DNA of 64,000 bases, taken from assembly GCA_958366945.1 (NCBI GenBank), contig CATXCY010000004.1:30803-94802 (forward strand). Direction: 5' to 3'. The DNA is from Bruticola sp004554425 (GTDB taxonomy: Bacteria; Vulcanimicrobiota; Xenobia; Xenobiales; Xenobiaceae). Below the pieces are notes generated by a model that saw nothing but the letters and a program-made list of their open reading frames with translations, ran no database searches and was not told the origin of the DNA. Below are positions 9,199-17,270 of this stretch, in pieces (position 1 is the stretch's first letter; the number at the start of each line of letters is the position of its first letter). A program made the translations under genes and the position numbers.

Positions 9199-9243
9199 AA
9201 AAAAATCGGAGCGCGAAGTTACATCAGCGTTCCGATTTTTTTG
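9199..9243. terminator. Bidirectional terminator between convergent genes
   Basis: A long A-T-flanked stem (AAAAAAATCGGAGCGC with GCGTTCCGATTTTTTT, one G-T pair, 12-base loop). It lies between the plus-strand prepilin operon and the minus-strand 71-aa gene and can work in both directions. Confidence 0.9.
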
Positions 9244-9253
9244 TTCTACTTTT

Positions 9254-9469
9254 CTATTCTTTTGAGCGTTGCCTCGCTTGCCAAAGGCGCTCAAATTCGG
9301 CAGCTTTAGCTTCTCGTTTGGCGCGCTCGTCTGCTGGCAGCAAATCCTTAATATCACTTTTACTTAAAGAAGCGATTTCGCTCTCTCGGCGCAAAGACAC
9401 AGCCTCTTCAGAAATAGAAGCGGCCGCTTCATCTAATATTGCTTCGGCTTTAATTTGTTGTTCGTTCAT
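9254..9469 (-). CDS. Small charged protein coupled to the ADP-ribosyltransferase-like gene
   Basis: A 71-residue, mostly helical and highly charged protein (Glu, Lys, Arg and Ala dominate; short motif KSDIKDLLPADERAKREA). There is no signal peptide, so it should stay in the cytoplasm. Its ATG at 9469 lies three bases after the stop of the ADP-ribosyltransferase-like gene, with GAGG placed inside that gene's last codons, so the two are almost certainly co-translated. No family is recognised. A chaperone, antitoxin or immunity role for the upstream protein is a reasonable guess from position and size, but nothing in its sequence proves it. It ends at the shared bidirectional terminator. Confidence 0.6.
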   Translation of the reverse strand: MNEQQIKAEAILDEAAASISEEAVSLRRESEIASLSKSDIKDLLPADERAKREAKAAEFERLWQARQRSKE

Positions 9470-9472
9470 AAG

Positions 9473-10543
9473 CTAAGCCTCGTTTTTAGGCACATCGCCG
9501 GCAAAGACATGAAGTACAAAGCCCTTATTTTTCTCGTTGTACTCTACGTCCATTACGGTCATTTTTGTATCAGGAGCCAACAGATATTCCTCTTCCTCAG
9601 GGAAAGGAGATAACTTCTTATCAGCAGCTACGTAAATGCCTTTGACGTTTTCGCCGATATAAAGCTTGGTGGCAACTTTAGGCTTATCTTGGAAATTAAA
9701 TTTGGGATTGATCGTAGTAGACAAGAATGTTTTACGGTTAGTTTGCGTACCGGCAATTTTGGCTTCCAGATAAGGAGCGAGTTCTTTGGTGCTGCAATCT
9801 ACTTGCATTTGGGCAAACTTGTCATAATCTTCCGAACTCATATAATTGCGCAACTCAGCCAAACTAGCTGTGCGATAAAGAATAGATCCCTGAGGTACAT
9901 CATGACGCTCCAAAGCCCCACTCATACATTCGGTAGCTCTACGCACTACGCCTAAGGGACTCTTTTTATTGCCCAGTAAATAGCCGTTCATTTGTAAATA
10001 AGCTACGCTACAATAAGCCTTAATACAACCGCGCTCAACAATATTCAGGTCTGGCTTTACATTAGTCTCGTAGTTTTCAACTGCGTCATCTGGTTTAATG
10101 TAATCATAATCTTTGACCATATCCAGAGAAGGAATACGATCAGTATTTAATTTTTTTACGCAGAAAATGCCTAAGCCAGCAGCCTGAAACTCATCCTGGC
10201 CCATTAAAGAAGTGCTAGCAATACCAACAGCGCCTTGAGAAGTTTTTTCTTCGTCGTCCTGGGAGACAATTTGTCCAAGAATTTCCCCCACAGCTTCGTC
10301 AGAAAGCTGCACTTTGTGTTTGTCAGCTGAAGCTGAAGGCAAAGACGTACTATTTACCACGCCTTGCTCGCTTAAATTTTCTAAAGAGCTTTCAAAAACA
10401 TCGGCAGCAGGCTGCGAAACAGCAGCATTTTCAACCGCTTTGGTAGTGTTGTTAATTTTTAAATCATAAGACGGCATGGAGTGCATGCCAACAGAACTGA
10501 TACTCATGGCACCCAACACAAAAACAAATTTTCTATACGCCAT
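9473..10543 (-). CDS. Putative secreted ADP-ribosyltransferase (ART exoenzyme-like)
   Basis: A 356-residue protein. Residues 1-22 look like a signal peptide (basic, then hydrophobic). Residues 30-110 are low-complexity Ser/Ala/acid linker. The C-terminal half carries all three marks of the R-S-E class of mono-ADP-ribosyltransferases in order: an early helix IKAYCSVAYLQMNGYLLG (174-191) like the family's Y-N-x-LRG helix; Arg224 in ILYRTAS; the Ser-Thr-Thr motif in TFLSTTINP (Ser275); and PEEEEYLL (E317-x-E319, the catalytic ExE loop). Such enzymes move ADP-ribose from NAD to target proteins and are usually toxins or effectors. The target is unknown. A small coupled gene follows. I call this from motifs by eye, with no search behind it. 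Confidence 0.6.
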   Translation of the reverse strand: MAYRKFVFVLGAMSISSVGMHSMPSYDLKINNTTKAVENAAVSQPAADVFESSLENLSEQGVVNSTSLPSASADKHKVQLSDEAVGEILGQIVSQDDEEKTSQGAVGIASTSLMGQDEFQAAGLGIFCVKKLNTDRIPSLDMVKDYDYIKPDDAVENYETNVKPDLNIVERGCIKAYCSVAYLQMNGYLLGNKKSPLGVVRRATECMSGALERHDVPQGSILYRTASLAELRNYMSSEDYDKFAQMQVDCSTKELAPYLEAKIAGTQTNRKTFLSTTINPKFNFQDKPKVATKLYIGENVKGIYVAADKKLSPFPEEEEYLLAPDTKMTVMDVEYNEKNKGFVLHVFAGDVPKNEA

Positions 10544-10924
10544 AGAATAGCATATACAAAGCCGATTATGTGGAGTGAAAGTTACTTTTTTGTTTATTTT
10601 TTACCTAGCTTCCCTGAGCAAATAAAAACTGATTTTTCCTAAAATACGGGAATTTAGTTAAATAGTGTTTAATATTTTTATCAGCAAAAGCGGCTACATA
10701 TTAACATTTAATTAACTTTAACATCTCTCAAAGCGTTACAATTGTAGCAACGGAAAGTAGATACTTTTTTGTTGTACCGCAAGGGTATGCGGAAACACAG
10801 AGAATGCTTGTGGAGAGTGCTATGAGCAAAAGTCTTTCGAGGCAAGCTCTACGTTCGCAGAAACGAGAATCCGGCAGCCTTGCTCACCGGAATTACCCAC
10901 ACTTCTAAACGAGGTCTTTTAACT
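10544..10924. other. Divergent intergenic region, regulatory
   Basis: This 381-bp AT-rich gap separates the divergent ART-like and M4-like genes and must hold promoters for both. The stretch 10650-10760 is especially AT-rich (repeated TTAA and TAAC steps; a TACAAT hexamer near 10739). I could not define a convincing -35/-10 pair. The last 100 bases contain a possible short leader ORF, listed separately. No terminator is seen. Confidence 0.4.
10822..10908 (+). CDS. Possible 28-aa leader ORF upstream of the first M4-like gene
   Basis: ATG at 10822 follows GGAGAG by a few bases and opens a 28-codon frame rich in Ser, Arg and Lys (begins MSKSLSRQALRSQ). It ends in TAA 16 bases before the start of the M4-like gene. 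It is too short to judge by composition. A start with a ribosome-binding site directly ahead of a well-expressed gene could be a leader peptide or chance. Confidence 0.2.
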   Translation: MSKSLSRQALRSQKRESGSLAHRNYPHF

Positions 10925-12400
10925 ATGATCGGTTCAATCAATGGTGTAAATTACACTACTTATTCAGCTCCTGCCGATAAGCTCGAAGCTACTTCTTCTA
11001 ATAACGCCGCCCAGACCAAGGAGATGGAATTTTCCTATAATCCCCAGGACGAAACCGTTATGGATCCTATTACCATAGACCTCAATACCGAGCATGGAAG
11101 AACCGCTAAGGCTCCCCGTACCGAAAACGTAAAGTTCGTGAAAGGCGAGCGCCTCAAACCCAACTCTGACGGTTCTTACGTCTTCGATAAAGGCACAAAA
11201 AATTATGTAGCCGCCAATAGCATGGCCACTATTCAGCACACCATCGATAGCATGGAGAAGATCCTCGGCTACGACATCACTTTCGCTTTTGGTGACAAAC
11301 AAATCGGCTTAGCTCCCGATGCCGGTGTCGATCTGAATGCTTATTACTCCCGTGACGAAGAGTCCTTAAACTTCTTCCACGATTTCGACCCCGTAAAGAA
11401 AGAAACCGTTTACTCTGGCGCTTCCGGTGAAGTTATTTCCCACGAAGTCGGCCATGCCATTTTGGACTCCGTACGTCCCGGCTTCCTCACCTCTTGGAGT
11501 GCTGATACTAACGGCTTACACGAAGCTTTCGGCGACTTGACTGCCCTTTATATGTCCACTCAGAACGACGAAGTTTGCCAGCTGGCTGCTCAGCAAACTG
11601 GCGGCGACTTGAGTAAGCCCAGCCTTCTTTCCGATACCGGTGAGCACATGGGTCGCGCCATCAACAATAAGTATGGCATTCACGATGCCGATAGAGATTA
11701 CGTCCGTTGCATGATTAACGATTGCAAGTGGGAAGATCCTAACAATATAGAAGGTGAAGATCCTACTCCCGAGCACCCAGTTTCCACCGAAATGCACGAC
11801 TGGTCTCGTATCTTCAGTGGCGCTCAGTACGACGTAATGGCTGCTATTACCAAACGCAACATGGCTGATGGTATGGATGCCGCTCAAGCTATCAAAGCCG
11901 CCGGTCAAGAGAGCATGGAGCTTCTTACCAAGGCTGTCAGCATCTCCCCTAGCCACGACGCCTCTTATCGCGACATTGCTCTTTGCATGCTCAAGATTGA
12001 CGCTCGAAGCAACGAAGGCAAAGCTCACGACATTATTCTCAACACCTTCAAAGAGAGAAACATCCTTGAAGAAGGCGATGATACTCCAGCCGAAACCATG
12101 GGCATCACCGCTGAGCCTCGCGATATGACCATCACTTTGGACGGTCCCGAGTATGGCAAGTTCGCTGGTGCCGAAGTAAGTGGCAAAGCCTCTAGCGGTA
12201 TCGGTATGATGAGCAACCCTGGTGACAAGTTAGCTAAAGATATGAAGCGCTTAATCCAAAACGGATCCATCCTTTACACCGAGCCCAACCAAGTTGTCGA
12301 AAAGAAAGACCTCTTCGACAAGAACGGTAATCCTTATATCGGCGTAGTACGCTGGACCGATGGCAAGATGGTTATCGAGCGCAACAAGATGATCAGCTAA
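10925..12400 (+). CDS. M4-like (thermolysin-like) zinc metallopeptidase, first tandem copy
   Basis: A 491-residue protein from ATG 10925 (GAGG upstream). I prefer this to the longer frame because its N-terminus lines up with the paralogue downstream. The catalytic core has HEVGH at 173-177, a third-ligand Glu at 200 within NGLHEAFGD, and His291 in MHDWSRIFSGAQYDVM, matching the M4 zinc ligands, ExxxD helix and active-site His. The spacing from HExxH to the ligand Glu is about three residues longer than in thermolysin. Unlike most M4 enzymes it has no visible signal peptide and no FTP/PepSY propeptide; the first 90 residues are a conserved unknown segment. Third codon positions are unusually C-rich, suggesting high expression. 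Confidence 0.75.
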   Translation: MIGSINGVNYTTYSAPADKLEATSSNNAAQTKEMEFSYNPQDETVMDPITIDLNTEHGRTAKAPRTENVKFVKGERLKPNSDGSYVFDKGTKNYVAANSMATIQHTIDSMEKILGYDITFAFGDKQIGLAPDAGVDLNAYYSRDEESLNFFHDFDPVKKETVYSGASGEVISHEVGHAILDSVRPGFLTSWSADTNGLHEAFGDLTALYMSTQNDEVCQLAAQQTGGDLSKPSLLSDTGEHMGRAINNKYGIHDADRDYVRCMINDCKWEDPNNIEGEDPTPEHPVSTEMHDWSRIFSGAQYDVMAAITKRNMADGMDAAQAIKAAGQESMELLTKAVSISPSHDASYRDIALCMLKIDARSNEGKAHDIILNTFKERNILEEGDDTPAETMGITAEPRDMTITLDGPEYGKFAGAEVSGKASSGIGMMSNPGDKLAKDMKRLIQNGSILYTEPNQVVEKKDLFDKNGNPYIGVVRWTDGKMVIERNKMIS

Positions 12401-12446
12401 TCTTTTTCTAGCTTTTCGACGTGAAAGCGTCTAAGTTTTAAAAGCC

Positions 12447-12515
12447 AGAAAGCTCTCCTACGTAAGCGCAAGATTTAACAGTTTGCCAAAGCGTAGGAGA
12501 GCTTTCTTTATTTTG
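12447..12515 (+). terminator. Terminator between the two M4-like genes
   Basis: A perfect 16-bp inverted repeat (AGAAAGCTCTCCTACG at 12447-12462 with its complement at 12492-12507) is followed by TTATTTTG. It separates the tandem copies, so each probably has its own promoter or relies on read-through. Confidence 0.85.
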
Positions 12516-12656
12516 TCAATTTAGCAAAAAGGTTTTGCTCAATTCGCTAAAAATACATAATTTTGTAACTTGAAGTAACGCTCTTAATCTTAGAATAAAA
12601 CGTAAGATAAGGGATAGGAGAACTCCAGATACATTTTCACGAGAGGTTGTTGAAAA

Positions 12657-14123
12657 ATGTTAAATTCTATTAGTGGTGTAAGTCCTATGGCTTACACGGC
12701 TCCGACCAGCGGCGTAAGCGCCACCAAGGTTGATACTGAAGTAAAAGGGCCGGAGTTTTCTTATAATCCTCAGGACGAGTTGGTCATGGATCCTATCACT
12801 ATCCAGGTGCCCAACATCAAAACCAGCAGCAAAAAAGCTCCCGAAGGCGAGCATGTGCGTTTGGCTGATAAAGACGGATTGCGTCCCAATAAAGACGGCG
12901 AATATGTATTTCAGCCTGGCACCCGTCAGTACATCGCGGCCAACACTATGGCCACTATTCAGTCCACCGTCAACGCTATGAGCGAAAAATTCGGTCAGGA
13001 CATCAATTGGGCTTTCGGTGAAAAGCAAATTAAGCTTATCCCCGACGGCGGCGTCATGCTCAACGCTTACTATTCTCGTCAAGATGAGTCTTTGAACTTC
13101 TTCCATGCCAAAGATCCCGTCACCCAGCAGCAAGTTTATACTGGAAGTTCCGGAGAAGTAGTTTCTCACGAAGCCGGCCATGCTATTTTAGACGCCATTC
13201 GCCCCGGTTTCTTGTCTTCTTGGCACGCCGACACTAACGGTTTCCACGAAGCTTTTGGCGACTTAACCGCCCTTTATATGTCCAGCCAGAACGACCAAGT
13301 ATGCGAATTGGCTGCCAGAGAGTGTGGCGGCGACTTACATAAGCCCAATTGCTTGTCTGCTACCGGCGAGCTTTTGGGACGCACTATAAATAACGAAGCC
13401 GGACGCAACGTAACCGGCGGCGATCATGTGCGTAGTTTGATTAACGACTTTAAGTGGCAAGCTCCTCACACCGTCGATCGCAATCCTTCCGGTACCGATC
13501 CTTTAACTACCGAAGTACATAGCTGGTCTCGCATTTTCAGCGGTGCTCAGTACGACGTAATGGCCGCCATGACTCAGCGCAACATGGCTGACGGCATGGA
13601 TGCCGCCGCTGCTATTAAGGCTGCAGGCAGCGAAAGCATGGATGTTTTAGCTAAAGCTATAAACATTTCTCCTAAAGAAAATGCCACTTATCGCGACATT
13701 GCTCTTTGCATGCTTAAAGCCGACGAAGAGATGGGCGGCAAGAATCACGACATTATTTTGAGCTGCATGCAAAACCGCAACATCCTCTTTGAAGATGACG
13801 ATACCCCTTCTGGTGTTTCTATGGCTTCTGTTCCCGCTCACGATATGACCGTAACCTTAGATGGACCCGAGTTTGGCAAATTCTCCGGTGCTGAAGTTAC
13901 CGCCAAAGTATCCAGCGGCATCGGCGCTATGAATGATAATCCTGGTCAGGATCTCATCAACGATATGAAGATGCATATCCAGAATGGCTCCATCCTCTAT
14001 ACTGAGCCCAACCAAGTTGTGGAAAAGAAAGATCTTTTTGACAAGAACGGTAACGCTTACATTGGTGTAGTACGCTGGACTGACGGCAAAATGACCATTG
14101 AAAGAAATACAATGATTAGCTAA
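12657..14123 (+). CDS. M4-like zinc metallopeptidase, second tandem copy
   Basis: A 488-residue paralogue of the gene just upstream, similar along its whole length. The N-terminal segment keeps FSYNPQDELVMDPITI, and the C-terminal ~45 residues are nearly identical (EPNQVVEKKDLFDKNGN). Zinc ligands and catalytic residues are intact: HEAGH at 171-175, Glu198 in ADTNGFHEAFGD, and the His in VHSWSRIFSGAQYD. As in the first copy there is no signal peptide or M4 propeptide, so if exported it needs another route. ATG 12657 has GAGAGG about 10 bases upstream. Transcription stops at a strong terminator at 14151. Duplication of an intact gene suggests selection for dose or for two targets. Confidence 0.75.
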   Translation: MLNSISGVSPMAYTAPTSGVSATKVDTEVKGPEFSYNPQDELVMDPITIQVPNIKTSSKKAPEGEHVRLADKDGLRPNKDGEYVFQPGTRQYIAANTMATIQSTVNAMSEKFGQDINWAFGEKQIKLIPDGGVMLNAYYSRQDESLNFFHAKDPVTQQQVYTGSSGEVVSHEAGHAILDAIRPGFLSSWHADTNGFHEAFGDLTALYMSSQNDQVCELAARECGGDLHKPNCLSATGELLGRTINNEAGRNVTGGDHVRSLINDFKWQAPHTVDRNPSGTDPLTTEVHSWSRIFSGAQYDVMAAMTQRNMADGMDAAAAIKAAGSESMDVLAKAINISPKENATYRDIALCMLKADEEMGGKNHDIILSCMQNRNILFEDDDTPSGVSMASVPAHDMTVTLDGPEFGKFSGAEVTAKVSSGIGAMNDNPGQDLINDMKMHIQNGSILYTEPNQVVEKKDLFDKNGNAYIGVVRWTDGKMTIERNTMIS

Positions 14124-14150
14124 ATAATAAGCTTAACTAATTTTGCCGTT

Positions 14151-14202
14151 ATAAAAAGATAAGGCTGTCGGAAATATTATTCCGACAGCCTTATCTTTTT
14201 AT
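14151..14202. terminator. Strong terminator after the second M4-like gene
   Basis: A perfect inverted repeat of about 22 bp (ATAAAAAGATAAGGCTGTCG and its complement) with a short ATATTAT loop and A/T tracts on both sides. It ends the M4-like unit and can also work on the minus strand. Confidence 0.95.
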
Positions 14203-14205
14203 AGT

Positions 14206-14253
14206 TATTTTGAGCTTTTTATACTTTTTTTCAAAAAGCAAAAGCTCAAAATA
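14206..14253 (-). terminator. Second hairpin terminator serving the M16 peptidase operon
   Basis: Inverted repeat TATTTTGAGCTTTT with AAAGCTCAAAATA around an A/T-rich loop. It sits just after the stop of the minus-strand M16 gene ending at 14266. Confidence 0.6.
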
Positions 14254-14265
14254 CCAAGTCCAGCG

Positions 14266-15816
14266 CTACTTCAGGGGCACATCAGCACCCATGACGGCGT
14301 CGACAGGAACTATTTCCATGCGCCAACCAGGCTCGTCTTTAAGTTGCTCAGCAATAGCTTTGGCGTCACCTACTGCCACCATAACCATTTGCTCGGGACG
14401 GAAGAAGGAAAGACGAGGAATATTCATACTTTCGCCGTCAACCTTTCTGATTTTGCCAACATAGGTAGCATAATAATCGTCTGGCAAGTTATAGAGTTGC
14501 ATTTCCATAAGGCGCTGAGCCAGCTTGAGACTAGTTTCAAAAGACTCGGGATAACCGTAGCAAATATAATTTTCTGTGCGTTTTAATTCGTCGGCGTCCA
14601 TCTTTTTACTCATGCCACCGATTTCATTAAGGATTTCACGCAAAGCGGGCACAGTCTTATCTGCTTGTACATCGGTAGCCACCAAGAAAGGACCAGCCTC
14701 TTTACGAAAAACGAACATAGAACGAGCGCCATAAGTATAGCCATTCTTTTCACGCAAGTTTTGGTTTAAGCGAGACATGAAAGAACCACCCAAGGCGGTG
14801 TTCATAACTTGCAAGGAGAAGAAGTGCTCATTATCTCTAGCAAAGCCTACCCTACCTACACGCAAAACAGACTGATGGGCTCCTGGGCGATCGACAACAT
14901 AGATAACTTTGCCAACGCCAGAATCAGTTTTGGGCAAAGCTAACAAAGGAGCGGTGTGTTTATCTTCAGCTTTTTTATTTAAGCCAGCCTTAAATTCGGC
15001 TGCGACTTCACTATCGGTAAGTTTGGCTTTATGCCATTTGCCAAAACGGCTTTCCAACTCTTGCATTACTTGGTCAATATCGACGGCCCCGGTTACAGAG
15101 AAGAAAGCATTTTGCGGAGTATAATAATGCTTATAGTAGCTAACCACATCTTGGCGCGTTAAACTAGCATAAGTAGAAGCTAAACCGTTTAAGCCGTAGC
15201 CTTGTCTGTTGTTTAGTTCATTTCTATAAATGATTCTGCTAAAAGCATAACTGGCCAAAGAAGCCGGATCTTCGCGCTGTTGCATAAAGTTGGTTAAACG
15301 CAACTTTTTAATACGCTCAATTTCTTTTTCCGGGAAAGTGGGGTGGATCACAGCCTCAGCCATAAGATCGAGTCCCTTATCTAAACGCTTACCAGGCACA
15401 GTTAAAGAAATTGTAGAGCCAAAATAAGACTGATCAATGCCAAAATAAGAACCTATATTGTCACTTTGCTCGGCAAATTGCAAAGCACTATACTTAGCGG
15501 TGCCTTCGTCTAAGCATTCGGCAGTTAAAGCGGCTAAACCCATTTTATCCAAAGGTTCGTTGACAGCTCCGGCTTTAACAAAAAGGCAAGCGGTAACCAG
15601 CGGAGTGGTACGCCTTTCCATAAACCAAACAGGAATGCCATTGGACAATTGGCGTTTTTCGATTTTGGGAATAGCCACAGAGGCAGGCTCACTGATTGGC
15701 GGAGGCGTTAAACGATTGGGAGCTTGCATAGCATTGGTATTTTTAACCGGAGTTTCAGCTTGAGCCATAAGAGACATTCCTAACATAAAAATACAAGAAG
15801 TGAGCCAAAATTTCAT
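14266..15816 (-). CDS. M16 family peptidase-like protein, non-catalytic subunit
   Basis: A 516-residue exported protein: signal peptide at 1-20 (MKFWLTSCIFMLGMSLMAQA), then two M16 domains. At the place where active M16 enzymes have HxxEH, this one reads KMGLAALTAECLDEG, so the zinc site is lost. The C-terminal half keeps the substrate-side features, including REKNGYTYGARSMF. Such proteins pair with an active partner, as in mitochondrial processing peptidase-like and bacterial heterodimers. The partner is the gene upstream, whose stop is three bases before this ATG (15816). Expected site: periplasm or outer envelope. A second pair with the same order is at 42.6-45.5 kb. Confident family call; substrate unknown. 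Confidence 0.85.
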   Translation of the reverse strand: MKFWLTSCIFMLGMSLMAQAETPVKNTNAMQAPNRLTPPPISEPASVAIPKIEKRQLSNGIPVWFMERRTTPLVTACLFVKAGAVNEPLDKMGLAALTAECLDEGTAKYSALQFAEQSDNIGSYFGIDQSYFGSTISLTVPGKRLDKGLDLMAEAVIHPTFPEKEIERIKKLRLTNFMQQREDPASLASYAFSRIIYRNELNNRQGYGLNGLASTYASLTRQDVVSYYKHYYTPQNAFFSVTGAVDIDQVMQELESRFGKWHKAKLTDSEVAAEFKAGLNKKAEDKHTAPLLALPKTDSGVGKVIYVVDRPGAHQSVLRVGRVGFARDNEHFFSLQVMNTALGGSFMSRLNQNLREKNGYTYGARSMFVFRKEAGPFLVATDVQADKTVPALREILNEIGGMSKKMDADELKRTENYICYGYPESFETSLKLAQRLMEMQLYNLPDDYYATYVGKIRKVDGESMNIPRLSFFRPEQMVMVAVGDAKAIAEQLKDEPGWRMEIVPVDAVMGADVPLK

Positions 15817-15819
15817 CTT

Positions 15820-17172
15820 TTACTTGGCCTCCTTCTTCTCAGGGACGACAGTTATCTCCACATATTTATCAAGATCGAGATACTTCTTAGCACAATCGGA
15901 AACAGACTGAGGAGTTACCTTGCGATAACGCTCTAAATCAGCCGAGAAAGAATCAGGCTTGCCAAAGTGCCAATAGTAATTATTGAGCATGTCAGCCTTT
16001 TCGGAAATTAACTCGGCGTTGGCATAGAAAGCCGATTCAGTCATATTGACAACACGATCAATTTCTTGCTGACTGGGCGGATTATTTTGAATTTTACGAA
16101 TCTCTTCGTTGACGATTTTTTGTACTTCGTCAAGACTGACACCTGGCTTAGGAATATAACTTATAGTAAAGCAAGAGCCTAAATCGGAGCTAGATTGCTC
16201 AGCTTGGATACTTTGTACTATTTGTAATTCATAAACCAAACGCTTATAAAGGCGTGAATTTTTGCTATTAGTCAAAATGGAAGCCAAAACATCCATATCG
16301 GCATCGCCTTGAGCATAAAGAGCCGGAGTGGGCCAGCTTTGAGAGCGCAAAGGCAAAGCGACTTTGTCTTCAATAGTTTTTTTAACGATACCGGTAAGTT
16401 CTACAGGCTTAGCCTTAACGTGTTCTACCTTGGGGCCGGGCTTAACTTCAGAGAACCATTTTTCTACCAAACGCTTAGTCTCTACAGGATCTATATCACC
16501 AGCCACAACTAAACTAGCATTACTCGGAACATAATATTTTTTGAAGAAGTTGACTACATCATCATAACCAGCTGCGCTCAAATCTTCCATAGAACCAATG
16601 ATAGGCCAATTGTAAGGATGATCTTTAGGATAGAGCAAACGAGGCAATTCTAACCACATACGAGCGTAAGGGCGGTTGAGATAGCTTTGACGCATCTCAT
16701 TTTTGACAACATCACGCTGACTATCTACTACGTTGGGAGACATAGAGTCGAGCAAATACCCCATGCGATCAGATTCCAAGAATAAAGGTAATTCCAAAGC
16801 GCAAGAAGGGACAGAGCAATAATAGTTGGTGCGATCTGTACTAGTAGAAGCGTTGTTACTTCCGCCTACTCCCTCTAATAAACGATCAAATTCGCCTTCT
16901 TTGACATGCCCGGAGCCCTCAAACATTAAATGCTCAAATAAGTGAGCGAATCCGGTGCGACCGACTTGCTCATTACTGGAGCCAACCTTATACCAAATAT
17001 TCGTATAAACCATAGGGATAGTGTGATCTTCATGCAAAATCACATGCAACCCGTTGGGCAAATCAAATTCTGTATAAGGGACTTGCATATCTCCCCCGCC
17101 GGGCTCCTGAGCTGAAACAGGAGCAGCAGCCATACAAAGGGCCATAGCCAAACCGCATAACGCTTTGCGCAT
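15820..17172 (-). CDS. M16 family zinc metallopeptidase, catalytic subunit
   Basis: A 450-residue exported peptidase. Signal peptide at 1-22 (ends APVSAQE). The inverted zinc motif HLFEH is at 77-81, with the third ligand Glu at about 158 (VVKNEM), the normal 75-77 residue spacing. The N-terminal beta-strands (NGLHVILHEDHTIPMVY) and the glycine-rich GGSNNAST segment are typical of the processing-peptidase/PqqL-like group. It should form a clam-shell dimer with the non-catalytic protein encoded three bases downstream and cut small unfolded peptides in the periplasm. Start ATG 17172 is preceded by GGAGGAAT, a good ribosome-binding site. Confidence 0.9.
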   Translation of the reverse strand: MRKALCGLAMALCMAAAPVSAQEPGGGDMQVPYTEFDLPNGLHVILHEDHTIPMVYTNIWYKVGSSNEQVGRTGFAHLFEHLMFEGSGHVKEGEFDRLLEGVGGSNNASTSTDRTNYYCSVPSCALELPLFLESDRMGYLLDSMSPNVVDSQRDVVKNEMRQSYLNRPYARMWLELPRLLYPKDHPYNWPIIGSMEDLSAAGYDDVVNFFKKYYVPSNASLVVAGDIDPVETKRLVEKWFSEVKPGPKVEHVKAKPVELTGIVKKTIEDKVALPLRSQSWPTPALYAQGDADMDVLASILTNSKNSRLYKRLVYELQIVQSIQAEQSSSDLGSCFTISYIPKPGVSLDEVQKIVNEEIRKIQNNPPSQQEIDRVVNMTESAFYANAELISEKADMLNNYYWHFGKPDSFSADLERYRKVTPQSVSDCAKKYLDLDKYVEITVVPEKKEAK

Positions 17173-17270
17173 ATGTATAATTCCTCCAAAAAGATTGGCC
17201 TCCGGCAGCTATAAGCCGCAGAGATTCTTTTGTATACTAATCGATTTTATCAGAAAAAACTAATTTATGC

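Noticed and set aside
12657..14123. The M4-like tandem as an assembly duplication
   Set aside because: The copies differ clearly at protein and DNA level across most of their length and have different flanks and terminators.
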